A stretch of 64,000 bases of DNA, taken from positions 1,550,001-1,614,000 of the forward strand of contig NZ_VTFG01000001.1 in assembly GCF_008692035.1 (NCBI RefSeq), in the 5' to 3' direction. Every line of letters starts with the position of its first letter. Position 1 is the stretch's first letter. This DNA comes from Pseudomonas marginalis (GTDB lineage Bacteria; Pseudomonadota; Gammaproteobacteria; Pseudomonadales; Pseudomonadaceae). A program made the position numbers and the translations under genes. The notes below the pieces were generated by a model. It was not told where the DNA came from. It saw nothing but the letters and a program-made list of their open reading frames with translations, and searched no databases. This document shows, piece by piece, positions 45,521 through 54,063 of this stretch.

Positions 45521-47050
45521 TCAGTGCCCCGAAGCAGCCGGCCCCGCTTTTGCGGTAAACGGCGGCTTCGCCAGCCATACCAGCAGCATCAACCCCATGA
45601 ACATCCACCCCAGCAACGTGAAGTAATCCACGGTGGACATCATGTACGCCTGGCTGGTGAGGATCTGGTCCAGTTGCGCGTAGGCCTTGTGCCCTGCCCC
45701 ACCGAGCGCCTGCAGCGCGTCGCGGGTGGCCGAGTCATAGGTGGTCATGTTCTCGCTCATGTACGCATGGTGCTGGTCCGCCCGGCGGATCCAGATCCAG
45801 GTGGTCAGCGAGGCCGCAAAGCTGCCGCCCAGGGTCCGCAGAAAGGTCGCAAGACCGGCGCCGTCGGCAATCTGGTGCGGTGGCAGGTCGGACATCAGGA
45901 TGCTCAAGGTCGGCATGAAGAACAGCGCCACGCCGATGCCCATGAACAACTGCACCAGGGCAATGTGGGTGAAGTCCACCTCATTGGTGAAGCCCGCGCG
46001 CATAAAGCAGCTCAAGCCGATCGCCAGGAACGCCAGGCCCGCCAGCAGGCGCAGGTCGAACTTGTGCGCGTACTTGCCCACGAACGGTGACATCAGCACC
46101 GGCAGGATGCCGATCGGCGCCACCGCCAGGCCGGCCCAGGTGGCGGTGTAGCCCATCTGGGTTTGCAGCCACTGCGGCAGGATCAGGTTGATGCCGAAGA
46201 AGCCCGCGTAGCCGAGGATCAACACAATCGTGCCGATGCGAAAGTTACGGTAGGCAAACAGCCGCAGGTTGACCACCGGGTGCTTGTCGGTCATTTCCCA
46301 GATGATGAACACCGCCAGGGCAATCACCGAAATCGCCGCGCCCACAATGATGAAGTTGGATTCGAACCAGTCCAGGTCGTTGCCCTTGTCGAGGATGATC
46401 TGCAACGCGCCGACGCCCACGATCAGGCTCAACAGCCCGACGTAATCCATCGGCTGGTAGCTGGTGGTCACCGGGCGCTTCTTCAATTGCGCACGCACCA
46501 CCATCACCGCAAAGATGCCGATGGGGACGTTGATAAAGAAGATCCACGGCCAGCTGTAGCTGTCAGTGATCCAGCCACCGAGGATCGGCCCTGCAATCGG
46601 CGCCACCACCGTGACCATCGCCAGCAACGCCAGGGCCATGCCACGCCTCGCCGGCGGGTAGACCGCGATCAGCAGGGTCTGGGTCATCGGGTACAACGGC
46701 CCGGCCACCAGGCCTTGCAGCACCCGAAAGCCGATCAACTCGGGCATCGAAGTGGAAATACCACAGAGGAACGAGGCCAGCACAAACAGCATGGTGGCCC
46801 ACAGGAACAGCTTCACTTCGCCAAACCGCCGGCTCAACCAACCGGTCAGCGGCAAGGCGATGGCGTTGCTCACCGCAAACGAGGTGATCACCCAGGTGCC
46901 CTGCTCCGAACTCACGCCGAGGTTGCCGGAAATGGTCGGCAAGGCCACGTTGGCGATGGTGGTGTCGAGCACCTGCATAAAGGTCGCCAGCGACAGGCCA
47001 ATGGTGGCCATCAACAGGCTGGGCGGCGTGAAGGAGGCGTTATTGCTCAT
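45521..47050 (-). CDS. EmrB/QacA-family MFS multidrug efflux transporter
   Basis: A 509-aa DHA2-family drug:proton antiporter with 14 hydrophobic segments. Motif D1 is MQVLDTTIANVALPTI, motif A is LSRRFGEVKLFLW, and motif C is GPILGGWITDSYSW. It works with the adaptor and outer-membrane genes upstream as an EmrAB-TolC-type tripartite pump. Its ATG overlaps the emrA-like stop by 1 nt. Confidence 0.94.
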   Translation of the reverse strand: MSNNASFTPPSLLMATIGLSLATFMQVLDTTIANVALPTISGNLGVSSEQGTWVITSFAVSNAIALPLTGWLSRRFGEVKLFLWATMLFVLASFLCGISTSMPELIGFRVLQGLVAGPLYPMTQTLLIAVYPPARRGMALALLAMVTVVAPIAGPILGGWITDSYSWPWIFFINVPIGIFAVMVVRAQLKKRPVTTSYQPMDYVGLLSLIVGVGALQIILDKGNDLDWFESNFIIVGAAISVIALAVFIIWEMTDKHPVVNLRLFAYRNFRIGTIVLILGYAGFFGINLILPQWLQTQMGYTATWAGLAVAPIGILPVLMSPFVGKYAHKFDLRLLAGLAFLAIGLSCFMRAGFTNEVDFTHIALVQLFMGIGVALFFMPTLSILMSDLPPHQIADGAGLATFLRTLGGSFAASLTTWIWIRRADQHHAYMSENMTTYDSATRDALQALGGAGHKAYAQLDQILTSQAYMMSTVDYFTLLGWMFMGLMLLVWLAKPPFTAKAGPAASGH

Positions 47051-48249
47051 CAGCGCTGCACAGCCTTGGGCGCGGCGATGCTGTTGGCATGGATCAACTC
47101 GGTGATCATGGCGTCAGCCTCGGCCAATTGGCGGTCGTACACGTTGGTGGTGAAGGTCGCCTTCTGCGGCGCCTGTTGCGCCAGCACCGGGCCGCTCTGG
47201 TCATGCAGGTCGACATTGACGACAGTGCTCAGGCCGACCCGCAGCGGGTGCTTGGCCAGTTCTTCGGCATTGATGTGGATGCGTACCGGCACCCGTTGCA
47301 CGATCTTGATCCAGTTACCGGTGGCGTTCTGCGCCGGCAGCAGGGCAAACGCACTGCCGGTGCCGGCGCCAAGGCTATCCACGGTGCCGCTGAATTTCAC
47401 GTCGCTGCCGTAGATGTCCGACTCGATGTCCACCGGCTGGCCAATGCGCATGTCGCGCAGTTGGGTTTCCTTGAAGTTGGCGTCGATCCACAGCTGGTTC
47501 AGCGGGATCACCGCCATCAACGCCGTACCCGGCTGCACGCGCTGGCCCAGTTGCACGGTGCGCTTGGCCACGTAGCCGGTGACCGGCGCGATCAAGGTGC
47601 TGCGCGCATTGGCCAGGTAGGCCTGGCGCAGTTGCGCGGCGGCGGCCTGCACGTCCGGGTGGGACGAGATCACGGTGTCATCCACCAGCGCATTGCTGGT
47701 CTTGAGTTGCTGCTCAAGGTTGGTCAGCGCGTTTTTCGCAGCGGTCAGGCTGTCACGGGCGTGGGACAGTTCTTCCTGGGAAATCGCGCCGCCCTGGGCC
47801 AGGGTCTTGCGACGATTGAAGTTGTCCTGGGCAGTTTGCACATCGGCTTTCTGTGCGTTGACCTGGGCTTTCATGCCATCGACGTTGCTGTACAAGCCCC
47901 GCACCTGGCGCACGGTGCGGGCCAGGTTGGCCTGGGCACTTTGCAGGCCGACGGCGGCGTCGTTGGGGTCGAAGTTGATCAGCACCTGGCCTTCGTGGAC
48001 CAGGTCGCCATCGTCCGCGCCGATGCTGACCACGGTGCCGGTGACCAGCGGGGTGATTTCCACCACGTTGCCGTTCACATAGGCGTCGTCGGTGCTCTCG
48101 TTGAAGCGCCCGTAGAATTCATACCAGCCCCATACGCCCACGACACCGAGGATGACGATCAGCGCGAGGCCGATCAGCATGACCTTGCGTTTGCGTGGGT
48201 TGTTGTCTTTGGGTTGTTCTGTAGCGGTGGTGTTTTCGGCAGTGGCCAT
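47050..48249 (-). CDS. EmrA-family periplasmic adaptor
   Basis: A 399-aa membrane-fusion protein. A cytoplasmic tail is followed by a membrane anchor at about residues 23-45 (VMLIGLALIVILGVVGVWGW), biotinyl/lipoyl halves (STDDAYVNGNVVEITPLVTG; LIAPVTGYVAKRTVQLGQRV), and a long coiled-coil hairpin (about 110-200). It connects the EmrB-like pump to the outer-membrane channel. The gene lies 15 nt after the outer-membrane gene. Confidence 0.94.
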   Translation of the reverse strand: MATAENTTATEQPKDNNPRKRKVMLIGLALIVILGVVGVWGWYEFYGRFNESTDDAYVNGNVVEITPLVTGTVVSIGADDGDLVHEGQVLINFDPNDAAVGLQSAQANLARTVRQVRGLYSNVDGMKAQVNAQKADVQTAQDNFNRRKTLAQGGAISQEELSHARDSLTAAKNALTNLEQQLKTSNALVDDTVISSHPDVQAAAAQLRQAYLANARSTLIAPVTGYVAKRTVQLGQRVQPGTALMAVIPLNQLWIDANFKETQLRDMRIGQPVDIESDIYGSDVKFSGTVDSLGAGTGSAFALLPAQNATGNWIKIVQRVPVRIHINAEELAKHPLRVGLSTVVNVDLHDQSGPVLAQQAPQKATFTTNVYDRQLAEADAMITELIHANSIAAPKAVQR

Positions 48250-48264
48250 GACAAATACCTCAAA

Positions 48265-49716
48265 TTATTCCGTGCGGGTGGCTGGGGTGGTCGACGCCAC
48301 GTTGTCGGCGCTGTATCCGCCACCCAGGGCCTGCATCAATTGAATCGACAGATCGATTTGCCCGGCATTCAGGGTCGCCAGCTGACGCTGGGCCTGCAGC
48401 AATTGCTGCTCGATGCTGAGCACGTCCAGGTAGTTACCGACCCCTGAGCCGTAGCGCTGGACCACGGTGTCGTAGGACTGCTGGGCAATGTCCGTGGCGT
48501 GTTGCTGGGCCTGGATCTGCCGACCGGTTTCGCGCAGTTGCGAAAGGGTGTTGCCGATATCGCCCAAGGCCTGCACCAGGGTCTTGTTGTACTGGGCCAC
48601 GGCCAGGTCGTAGTCGGCATCGCGCGCATCGAGGTCGGCGCGCAGGCGGCCGCCATCGAAGATCGGCAGCGAGATCGTCGGCGCAATGTTGAAGAAGCGG
48701 CTGGCCGAGCCGAACATCGCATCCCCCAGCAACGACTCGGCCCCGGCGCTCGCGCTGAGGTTGAGGTTCGGGTAGAAGCGCGTCTTGCTGGCGGCGATGT
48801 CCTTGCTCGCAGCCTCGACTCGCCAGCGCGCGGCGATCAGGTCCGGGCGGCGGCCCAGCAGCTCGGCGGGCAACACCGAAGGCACGGCGACAGCGGCGGG
48901 CTTGAGCACATTCGGACGGGCCAGTTCGCCGCCTCGGTCCGGGCCTTTGCCGAGCAATACGGCGAGGGCGATCTTGGCGCTCTGCAGTTGCTTGTCGGCA
49001 TCGATCAATTGCGACTGGGAGCTGGCTTCCAGGCTTTCGGTCTGCTGGTACTGGTACTGGCTGTCGATGCCCGCAGCGAGGCGGCGCTTGCTCAGGTCGA
49101 GCATTTGCCGGGTGCGCTTGAGGTCATCGCCGGCCAGGTCGCGCACGATGTGCGCCTGGCCCAGGTCGCTGTAGGCCTTGGCCACATCGGCAGCGAGGGT
49201 CAGGCGCGCGGCCTGTTGGTCGACTTCGGCGGCGCGGGCCTGGCCCAGCGCGGCTTCCCAGGCGGCGCGCTGGCCACCCCAGAGGTCGAAGTTGTAATTG
49301 AAGCTGGCGCCGATATTACGCACGGTCGAGTAGGCATCGCCCTCGCCGCGCGGGTCCTGGTCCTTGGCCAGGCGTGAACGGCTCACGCCGGCGCTGGCAT
49401 CCAGGGTCGGCATGCGTGCGGCATTCGCGGCATAGGCGGCGGCTTCGGCCTGATGGGCACGGGCGCTGGCGACTTGCATGTCGGGGCTGTTTTGCAGGGC
49501 TTCCTGGATCAGGCCGTCGAGCTGCGGGTCGCCGAGGTTTTTCCACCAGTCGGCGCTGGGCCAGGCGGCACTCGACAGGGTCACCCCGCTCAGGGATTTA
49601 CCGGTCTGCAAGGTGTTGGCGTCGAGGCGCCGGCCCTGGGTGTCGAGGCCGCTGTAGTTGGCGCAACCGGCCATGCTCATGGCCACGAGCACCAGGCAAA
49701 GGGCACGTGTGTTCAT
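48265..49716 (-). CDS. NodT/OprM-family outer-membrane efflux lipoprotein
   Basis: A 483-aa TolC-superfamily protein. The signal peptide ends in a lipobox (VAMSMAG-C, Cys18), so it is a lipoprotein as in OprM. Two OEP repeats follow with long helices; PELLGRRPDLIAARWRVEAA-like sequence near residue 280 is characteristic of the NodT family. It is the outer-membrane channel for the EmrAB-like pump. Its start overlaps the marR stop by 4 nt. Confidence 0.94.
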   Translation of the reverse strand: MNTRALCLVLVAMSMAGCANYSGLDTQGRRLDANTLQTGKSLSGVTLSSAAWPSADWWKNLGDPQLDGLIQEALQNSPDMQVASARAHQAEAAAYAANAARMPTLDASAGVSRSRLAKDQDPRGEGDAYSTVRNIGASFNYNFDLWGGQRAAWEAALGQARAAEVDQQAARLTLAADVAKAYSDLGQAHIVRDLAGDDLKRTRQMLDLSKRRLAAGIDSQYQYQQTESLEASSQSQLIDADKQLQSAKIALAVLLGKGPDRGGELARPNVLKPAAVAVPSVLPAELLGRRPDLIAARWRVEAASKDIAASKTRFYPNLNLSASAGAESLLGDAMFGSASRFFNIAPTISLPIFDGGRLRADLDARDADYDLAVAQYNKTLVQALGDIGNTLSQLRETGRQIQAQQHATDIAQQSYDTVVQRYGSGVGNYLDVLSIEQQLLQAQRQLATLNAGQIDLSIQLMQALGGGYSADNVASTTPATRTE

Positions 49717-50186
49717 GCTTTACCTACCCGCTGCAGGGTGATGGGATCACCGGCAGCTATCAGAATTTTCTTGAGAATCCGTTCCAGGGTTTCCAGCTCG
49801 CCAGCCTCAAGTACGCCCGCCAGTTGGTTCAACGCCTGGGCGCCTATGTGCGGCAGCATGTCTGCCAGGCGCTGGCCGTCGGCAGTCAGCACCAACTGGA
49901 CCTGGCGGCGGTCCTGCTCGGAGCGTTTGCGGTCCAGCAGGCCTTTCTGCTCGAGGCGGTCGAGCATGCGGGTCATCGAACCGCTGTCCAGGGACAGGTT
50001 GCGGCACAGTTCGGCCGGGGTGTCGACGCCGAACTGGGCCATGATGATCAGCACCTTGAACTGCGCGGCCGTGATGCCGTGGGGTTCCATGTGGGTGTCG
50101 ATGATGCGGTCCTTGAGGAGCGCCGCACGGCCCAGCAACAGCCCGAGGTGGCAGTTGTGGAAGTTTTCAGGGGTGAAGTGGGGCAT
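49713..50186 (-). CDS. MarR-family transcriptional regulator
   Basis: A 157-aa winged-helix repressor. The DNA-binding part spans about residues 35-105 (TAAQFKVLIIMAQFG, LDSGSMTRMLDRLEQKGLLD, RSEQDRRQVQLVLTADG as the wing). It is the first gene of the MarR-channel-adaptor-pump operon and is preceded by two identical palindromes that are almost certainly its operators. It is probably released by phenolic or other lipophilic ligands. Confidence 0.94.
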   Translation of the reverse strand: MPHFTPENFHNCHLGLLLGRAALLKDRIIDTHMEPHGITAAQFKVLIIMAQFGVDTPAELCRNLSLDSGSMTRMLDRLEQKGLLDRKRSEQDRRQVQLVLTADGQRLADMLPHIGAQALNQLAGVLEAGELETLERILKKILIAAGDPITLQRVGKA

Positions 50187-50200
50187 CGGAAGTCACCTTA

Positions 50201-50252
50201 TTACTGCCTAGGCAGTGAATGTATGACGAGATGTTACTGCCTAGGCAGCTAA
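50201..50252. promoter_or_regulatory. Paired MarR operators
   Basis: Two copies of the perfect palindrome CTGCCTAGGCAG, at 50204-50215 and 50237-50248, each inside TTACTGCCTAGGCAG. The centres are 33 bp apart, about three helical turns, so two dimers would sit on one face of the DNA. The first lies 17-29 nt upstream of the marR ATG, placing repressors over the promoter and start region. Confidence 0.85.
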
Positions 50253-50281
50253 AGTCAAATGGAATAATTAGCTTGCTTGCT

Positions 50282-50374
50282 AATGTGGGAGGGGGCTTGC
50301 CCCCGATAGCGTTGGGTCAGTCACTGATGTGTTGACTGAACGACTGCTATCGGGGGCAAGCCCCCTCCCACATT
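50282..50374. repeat. REPIN with perfect 29-bp arms
   Basis: The left arm 50282-50310 (AATGTGGGAGGGGGCTTGCC...) and the right arm 50346-50374 are exact inverted complements over 29 bp, with a 35-nt spacer. This is the best-preserved REPIN in the window. It lies between the marR promoter region and the end of tamB. Confidence 0.93.
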
Positions 50375-50391
50375 TTGTACCGCGAAAGGAT

Positions 50392-53300
50392 CTAGAAATC
50401 GCGCTTGTAGAAGATGTCGAGGGAACTGGCCACGCCACTCGCCACTTCCAGGTACACCTTCTTGCTCAGCAGGTAGCGCAAGGCAATGGTGCTGGCCGGT
50501 TCGAACACCCCTACCCCGTAACGCAGGCTGAGTTTCTCGGTGATCTTGCCGCTGGCCACCACGGCCGTATTGTTGCCGCTGCCCTGGGTGTCGAGGTCGA
50601 AGTCGCGAATCCCCAGTTTGTTGGCAAGATCCGAGGTGACCCCGGCGCTGCCCATCAGGCCAAGGCCGAGGGCGGCCTGGGCGAGCATGTTGTTGTCTTC
50701 GCCAGTAGAACTCAGCGGACGGCCCAGCACCAGGTAGGACAGCGCCTGTTCCTGGCTCATGGCCGGTTCCGAGAAGATCTGCGTGGTGGGCTGCTCGGCG
50801 CTGCCGCTGAGGCGGATACCGGCGACGACATCGTCGGTCTTGCGGATCGCTTCGATATCCAGGTATGGCTGGTCGAGCGGCCCGGCGAACAGCAGGCGTG
50901 CGCGGCGCACATCCAGGCGCTGGCCATAGGCACGGTAGCGGCCGTCGTTGAGCCACAACTCGCCACGGGTGTCCATGTTGTCGCCGATGTGCACATGGCC
51001 CTGCACCTTGGCGGTGAGGCCGAAGCCCGAGAAGTTGAGCTGGTCTTCGCCCACCGCCACGTCGATATCCATGGCCATGGCCATCGGTGGCTTGCCCTCT
51101 TCGGTCTGGCTGCCGACGATCACGGTGTCATCCGAGACCTTGACGGTGGACGGCGGCAGTTCGCGCACGGTGATGTCACCGCGGGGGATCCGCACCTTGC
51201 CGGCAATCGCCAGTTTGTCGTTCTTCAGGCTGATCTTCAGGTCCGGGGCCACTTCGAGCACCGCATAGGGCTCCACCGTGACCGGCAGTTGCGAGCCTTG
51301 CAGGCTGAGGTCCACCACCAGGGCCTGGCCCCAGTCGACCTGGCCCTTGAGGCTGCCCTGCCCGGCCTTGCCACTGCGCCATGCGCCATTCAATTGCACA
51401 CTTTCACCGGCGATCAGCGCCTGCACGTTCAGGCCTTCAAGGCTGATGGGCAGCTCTGGCCCGGAGACTTCACCGCCCACCAGGTTGACGTTACCGTTGA
51501 CCTGCGGCGCCAGCAGGCCACCGGCGATCCGGCCGCTGCCGTTGAGCTTGCCGCTGAGTTTCTCGACCATCGGCACAAACGGCCGCGCCACGGCGAGATC
51601 CAGACCGGTCAGGCTGAAATTGCCGCTGATCGGCTTGTTTTTCGGCAATGGGTTGATCTGCGCCTGCAACAGCAACTCGCCGAGCTTGCCGCCTCGGAAG
51701 TTCAGCTGGGTGTCGATGCGTTTGGGGTTGAGGGTGGTTTCCAGCGTGAGGGTGTCGTAGGGGAAATCCAGCCACTGGTCCTTGTCCTTGACCCGCAGGG
51801 TGCCGCCGCTGGCATCCACCGCGACCACGCCTTTGGGACCGCTGTCGGGAAGGTCCAGTTGGACGTCGGCGTTGAGCTTGCCCTGCCAGGCGAAGTCCTT
51901 GGGCAGAAACGCCGCCAGGCTGTCGATGGGGAATTGCTTGAGGTGGTAGCGCAATTTGGGTTCGGGCATCAGGCGCTGGTCTTCACCACACAGGCTGGCC
52001 GCACCGGAGACCCAGCAGTGGGCCGCGAAGGTCAACTTGCCGTCGGCCATGCGCTCGATTTTTGCCGGCGCTTGCAGCTTCCAGTCCTGGCCACCCGCCT
52101 GCACATCGCCACTGGCCAGGCGACCGCGCCAGTTGCCTTTGTCGAGGTTGCCATCCAGGGCCAGGGCCAGTTTGACCAAGGGGCCGGCCAGGTCGAGTTG
52201 GACCTTCTGGCTCCTGATATCGCCCTGGGCGCTGGCGGTGAGCGTGCCCACCTGGGTGTCACCGCTTTGAATGCCGCTGCCCTTGAGGTCGATTTTCCCG
52301 CGCTGGGCACTGTCCAGCGTCGCGCCCAGGCTCAGGCTTTGCAGGCGATTATCGGCGAACGCCAGTTGCTGGCCCTTGAGGTCGAGTTGGCCTTGGGGCG
52401 CCTTGAGGCTGCCGGCCACGTCGAGTCGGCCATTGACCTGCCCACGCAATTGCGGCCACAGCTGGGCCAGGCGCGCCAGCTTGATATCGATCTGCCCGGC
52501 CAGGCGTTGCTGCAGGCTGCCGCTGCCGTTGATGCGGTTGTCGCCCAGGCGGACATCCAGGTTGGCCAGGGTCCATTGCTCGCCCGCGCCCTCGGCCTTG
52601 GCCGCCAGCACGGCGGTTTGCCCACGCAGGCGGCCCTTGAGGTCGAGGTCGGCGTTGAGCTTGAGCTGCTCGTTTTTGAATTCACCTTTGCTGCGCAAGG
52701 GGCCAGCCAGCGTGCCCGGCAATTCCGCCACCCAGTACGCCGGGTTCAGCGCCGACAGGTCCAACGCGGTATCCCACGCAATACCATCGGCAAATTGCAG
52801 GTTCAAATGCCCTTCGGCCTTGCCTTGGCCGGCAGTCAGCTTCAGCTCAGGCAGGAAGACTTGCGTAAGGTCGCCACTGAACGGCGTGACCAGATTGAAT
52901 TTGCCCGCCGGGCCGTCCAGGTCGGCCTTGAGGTTGCCGAGGTAGTTGCCGTCTTTGTAGGAAACCTCACCGTTGAAGGTGCGCAACACCACCTGTGGCT
53001 CGTCGATCAGCGGGTAGAGGCGATGCCAGGGAAAGTCCAGCCAGTCGATCCTGGCCTCGGCGCTGAAGCCTTGTTGCCAGTCCAACTGCGCCGTGAGCTT
53101 GAGGCTTTGTTTGTCGCCGGCATTCAGGTCCAGGCCGGCGATCTGCGCGCCCTTGGCGTCGACCTTGCCTTGCAGCAGCAGGTCCACCGGGCCTTTTTCC
53201 GCCGGCAGTATGGCCTTGCCCAGCAGTTGGTAGCCGCTGCTCAGGTCGCCCTTGGCGGTGAGGTCCAGTTGATTGAGCTGCAGGGTGTCGGGCAGATCGG

Positions 53301-54063
53301 CGCTGGGTTTGAAGCCATCGGCGGTGATATGCACCTGGGCCGGGAGGTTGTCCACCAGGGGTTGCAGCTCGCCCTTGAGTTTGGCCGGCAGGTAGCCGCT
53401 GCTGTCGGCGTCGAGCCTGAGGGTCTTGAGCAGGTCGCCCTCGACCTTGAGCGCCACCGTCCACGGCGCGCCGCCGGGGGCGTAGGGCAGGCTCAGGTTG
53501 CCGCTGGCGGTCAGCGGCCAGTCGCCGCTGGGTTGCAACAGGCCGTTCAGGTCCAGCACCAGGCCGTCCCGTTGCAGGTGCACCGCGTCAATCTGCATGC
53601 CGGCGGCGGTCCAGTGCGCGGCCAGTTGCAGGCCCTTGAGTTGTTCGCTGCCGTTAAGCAGCAGGCTGCCGACACGAACGTCGCCCAACTGAATGGAAAC
53701 GGGTAGCTTCAGGTCCGGCAACTGAATCGGCCCACTGCTCTCTTCAGTGCTCGGCGCGACGTCCAGGCGGACTTGCTCCACGTCCAGGCGATTGATGCAC
53801 AGGGTCATGCGCAACAGGCACGCCGGCGACCAGTCAAACGTCGGCGCATCGAGTTCGACGCGACTGCCGTCCTGCGCCCACAGCAGATGATCGGCGCGCC
53901 ACTGGCCGCCCAGACGGCCGTGGAAATTCTCTACGCTCAAACCCGGTACACGCTCCAGCGCCCAGCGACTGCCCGCCTGGGTGCCGAGGACTGCCCACAG
54001 GGCCAGCAACAGCACGACAAGGGTGGCCAACACGGCCAGCCCCGCTATTTTCACACCACGCAT
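50392..54063 (-). CDS. tamB: Translocation and assembly module subunit TamB
   Basis: A 1223-aa AsmA-like periplasm-spanning protein. It has an N-terminal inner-membrane anchor (about residues 6-27, IAGLAVLATLVVLLLALWAV), a long beta-rich region, and the C-terminal TamB/DUF490 domain (about 900-1223, ending VASSLDIFYKRDF). With TamA it aids outer-membrane protein insertion and, in current models, phospholipid transport to the outer membrane. I prefer ATG 54063, which shares one base with the tamA TGA (TGATG); a GTG one codon earlier is possible. Confidence 0.94.
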   Translation of the reverse strand: MRGVKIAGLAVLATLVVLLLALWAVLGTQAGSRWALERVPGLSVENFHGRLGGQWRADHLLWAQDGSRVELDAPTFDWSPACLLRMTLCINRLDVEQVRLDVAPSTEESSGPIQLPDLKLPVSIQLGDVRVGSLLLNGSEQLKGLQLAAHWTAAGMQIDAVHLQRDGLVLDLNGLLQPSGDWPLTASGNLSLPYAPGGAPWTVALKVEGDLLKTLRLDADSSGYLPAKLKGELQPLVDNLPAQVHITADGFKPSADLPDTLQLNQLDLTAKGDLSSGYQLLGKAILPAEKGPVDLLLQGKVDAKGAQIAGLDLNAGDKQSLKLTAQLDWQQGFSAEARIDWLDFPWHRLYPLIDEPQVVLRTFNGEVSYKDGNYLGNLKADLDGPAGKFNLVTPFSGDLTQVFLPELKLTAGQGKAEGHLNLQFADGIAWDTALDLSALNPAYWVAELPGTLAGPLRSKGEFKNEQLKLNADLDLKGRLRGQTAVLAAKAEGAGEQWTLANLDVRLGDNRINGSGSLQQRLAGQIDIKLARLAQLWPQLRGQVNGRLDVAGSLKAPQGQLDLKGQQLAFADNRLQSLSLGATLDSAQRGKIDLKGSGIQSGDTQVGTLTASAQGDIRSQKVQLDLAGPLVKLALALDGNLDKGNWRGRLASGDVQAGGQDWKLQAPAKIERMADGKLTFAAHCWVSGAASLCGEDQRLMPEPKLRYHLKQFPIDSLAAFLPKDFAWQGKLNADVQLDLPDSGPKGVVAVDASGGTLRVKDKDQWLDFPYDTLTLETTLNPKRIDTQLNFRGGKLGELLLQAQINPLPKNKPISGNFSLTGLDLAVARPFVPMVEKLSGKLNGSGRIAGGLLAPQVNGNVNLVGGEVSGPELPISLEGLNVQALIAGESVQLNGAWRSGKAGQGSLKGQVDWGQALVVDLSLQGSQLPVTVEPYAVLEVAPDLKISLKNDKLAIAGKVRIPRGDITVRELPPSTVKVSDDTVIVGSQTEEGKPPMAMAMDIDVAVGEDQLNFSGFGLTAKVQGHVHIGDNMDTRGELWLNDGRYRAYGQRLDVRRARLLFAGPLDQPYLDIEAIRKTDDVVAGIRLSGSAEQPTTQIFSEPAMSQEQALSYLVLGRPLSSTGEDNNMLAQAALGLGLMGSAGVTSDLANKLGIRDFDLDTQGSGNNTAVVASGKITEKLSLRYGVGVFEPASTIALRYLLSKKVYLEVASGVASSLDIFYKRDF

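Noticed and set aside
50329..53706. A 1125-codon open frame on the plus strand, antisense to tamB
   Set aside because: It is the GC-rich shadow of tamB: low-complexity translation rich in A, G, Q and V, no domain, no ribosome-binding site, and tamB is a clear conserved gene.
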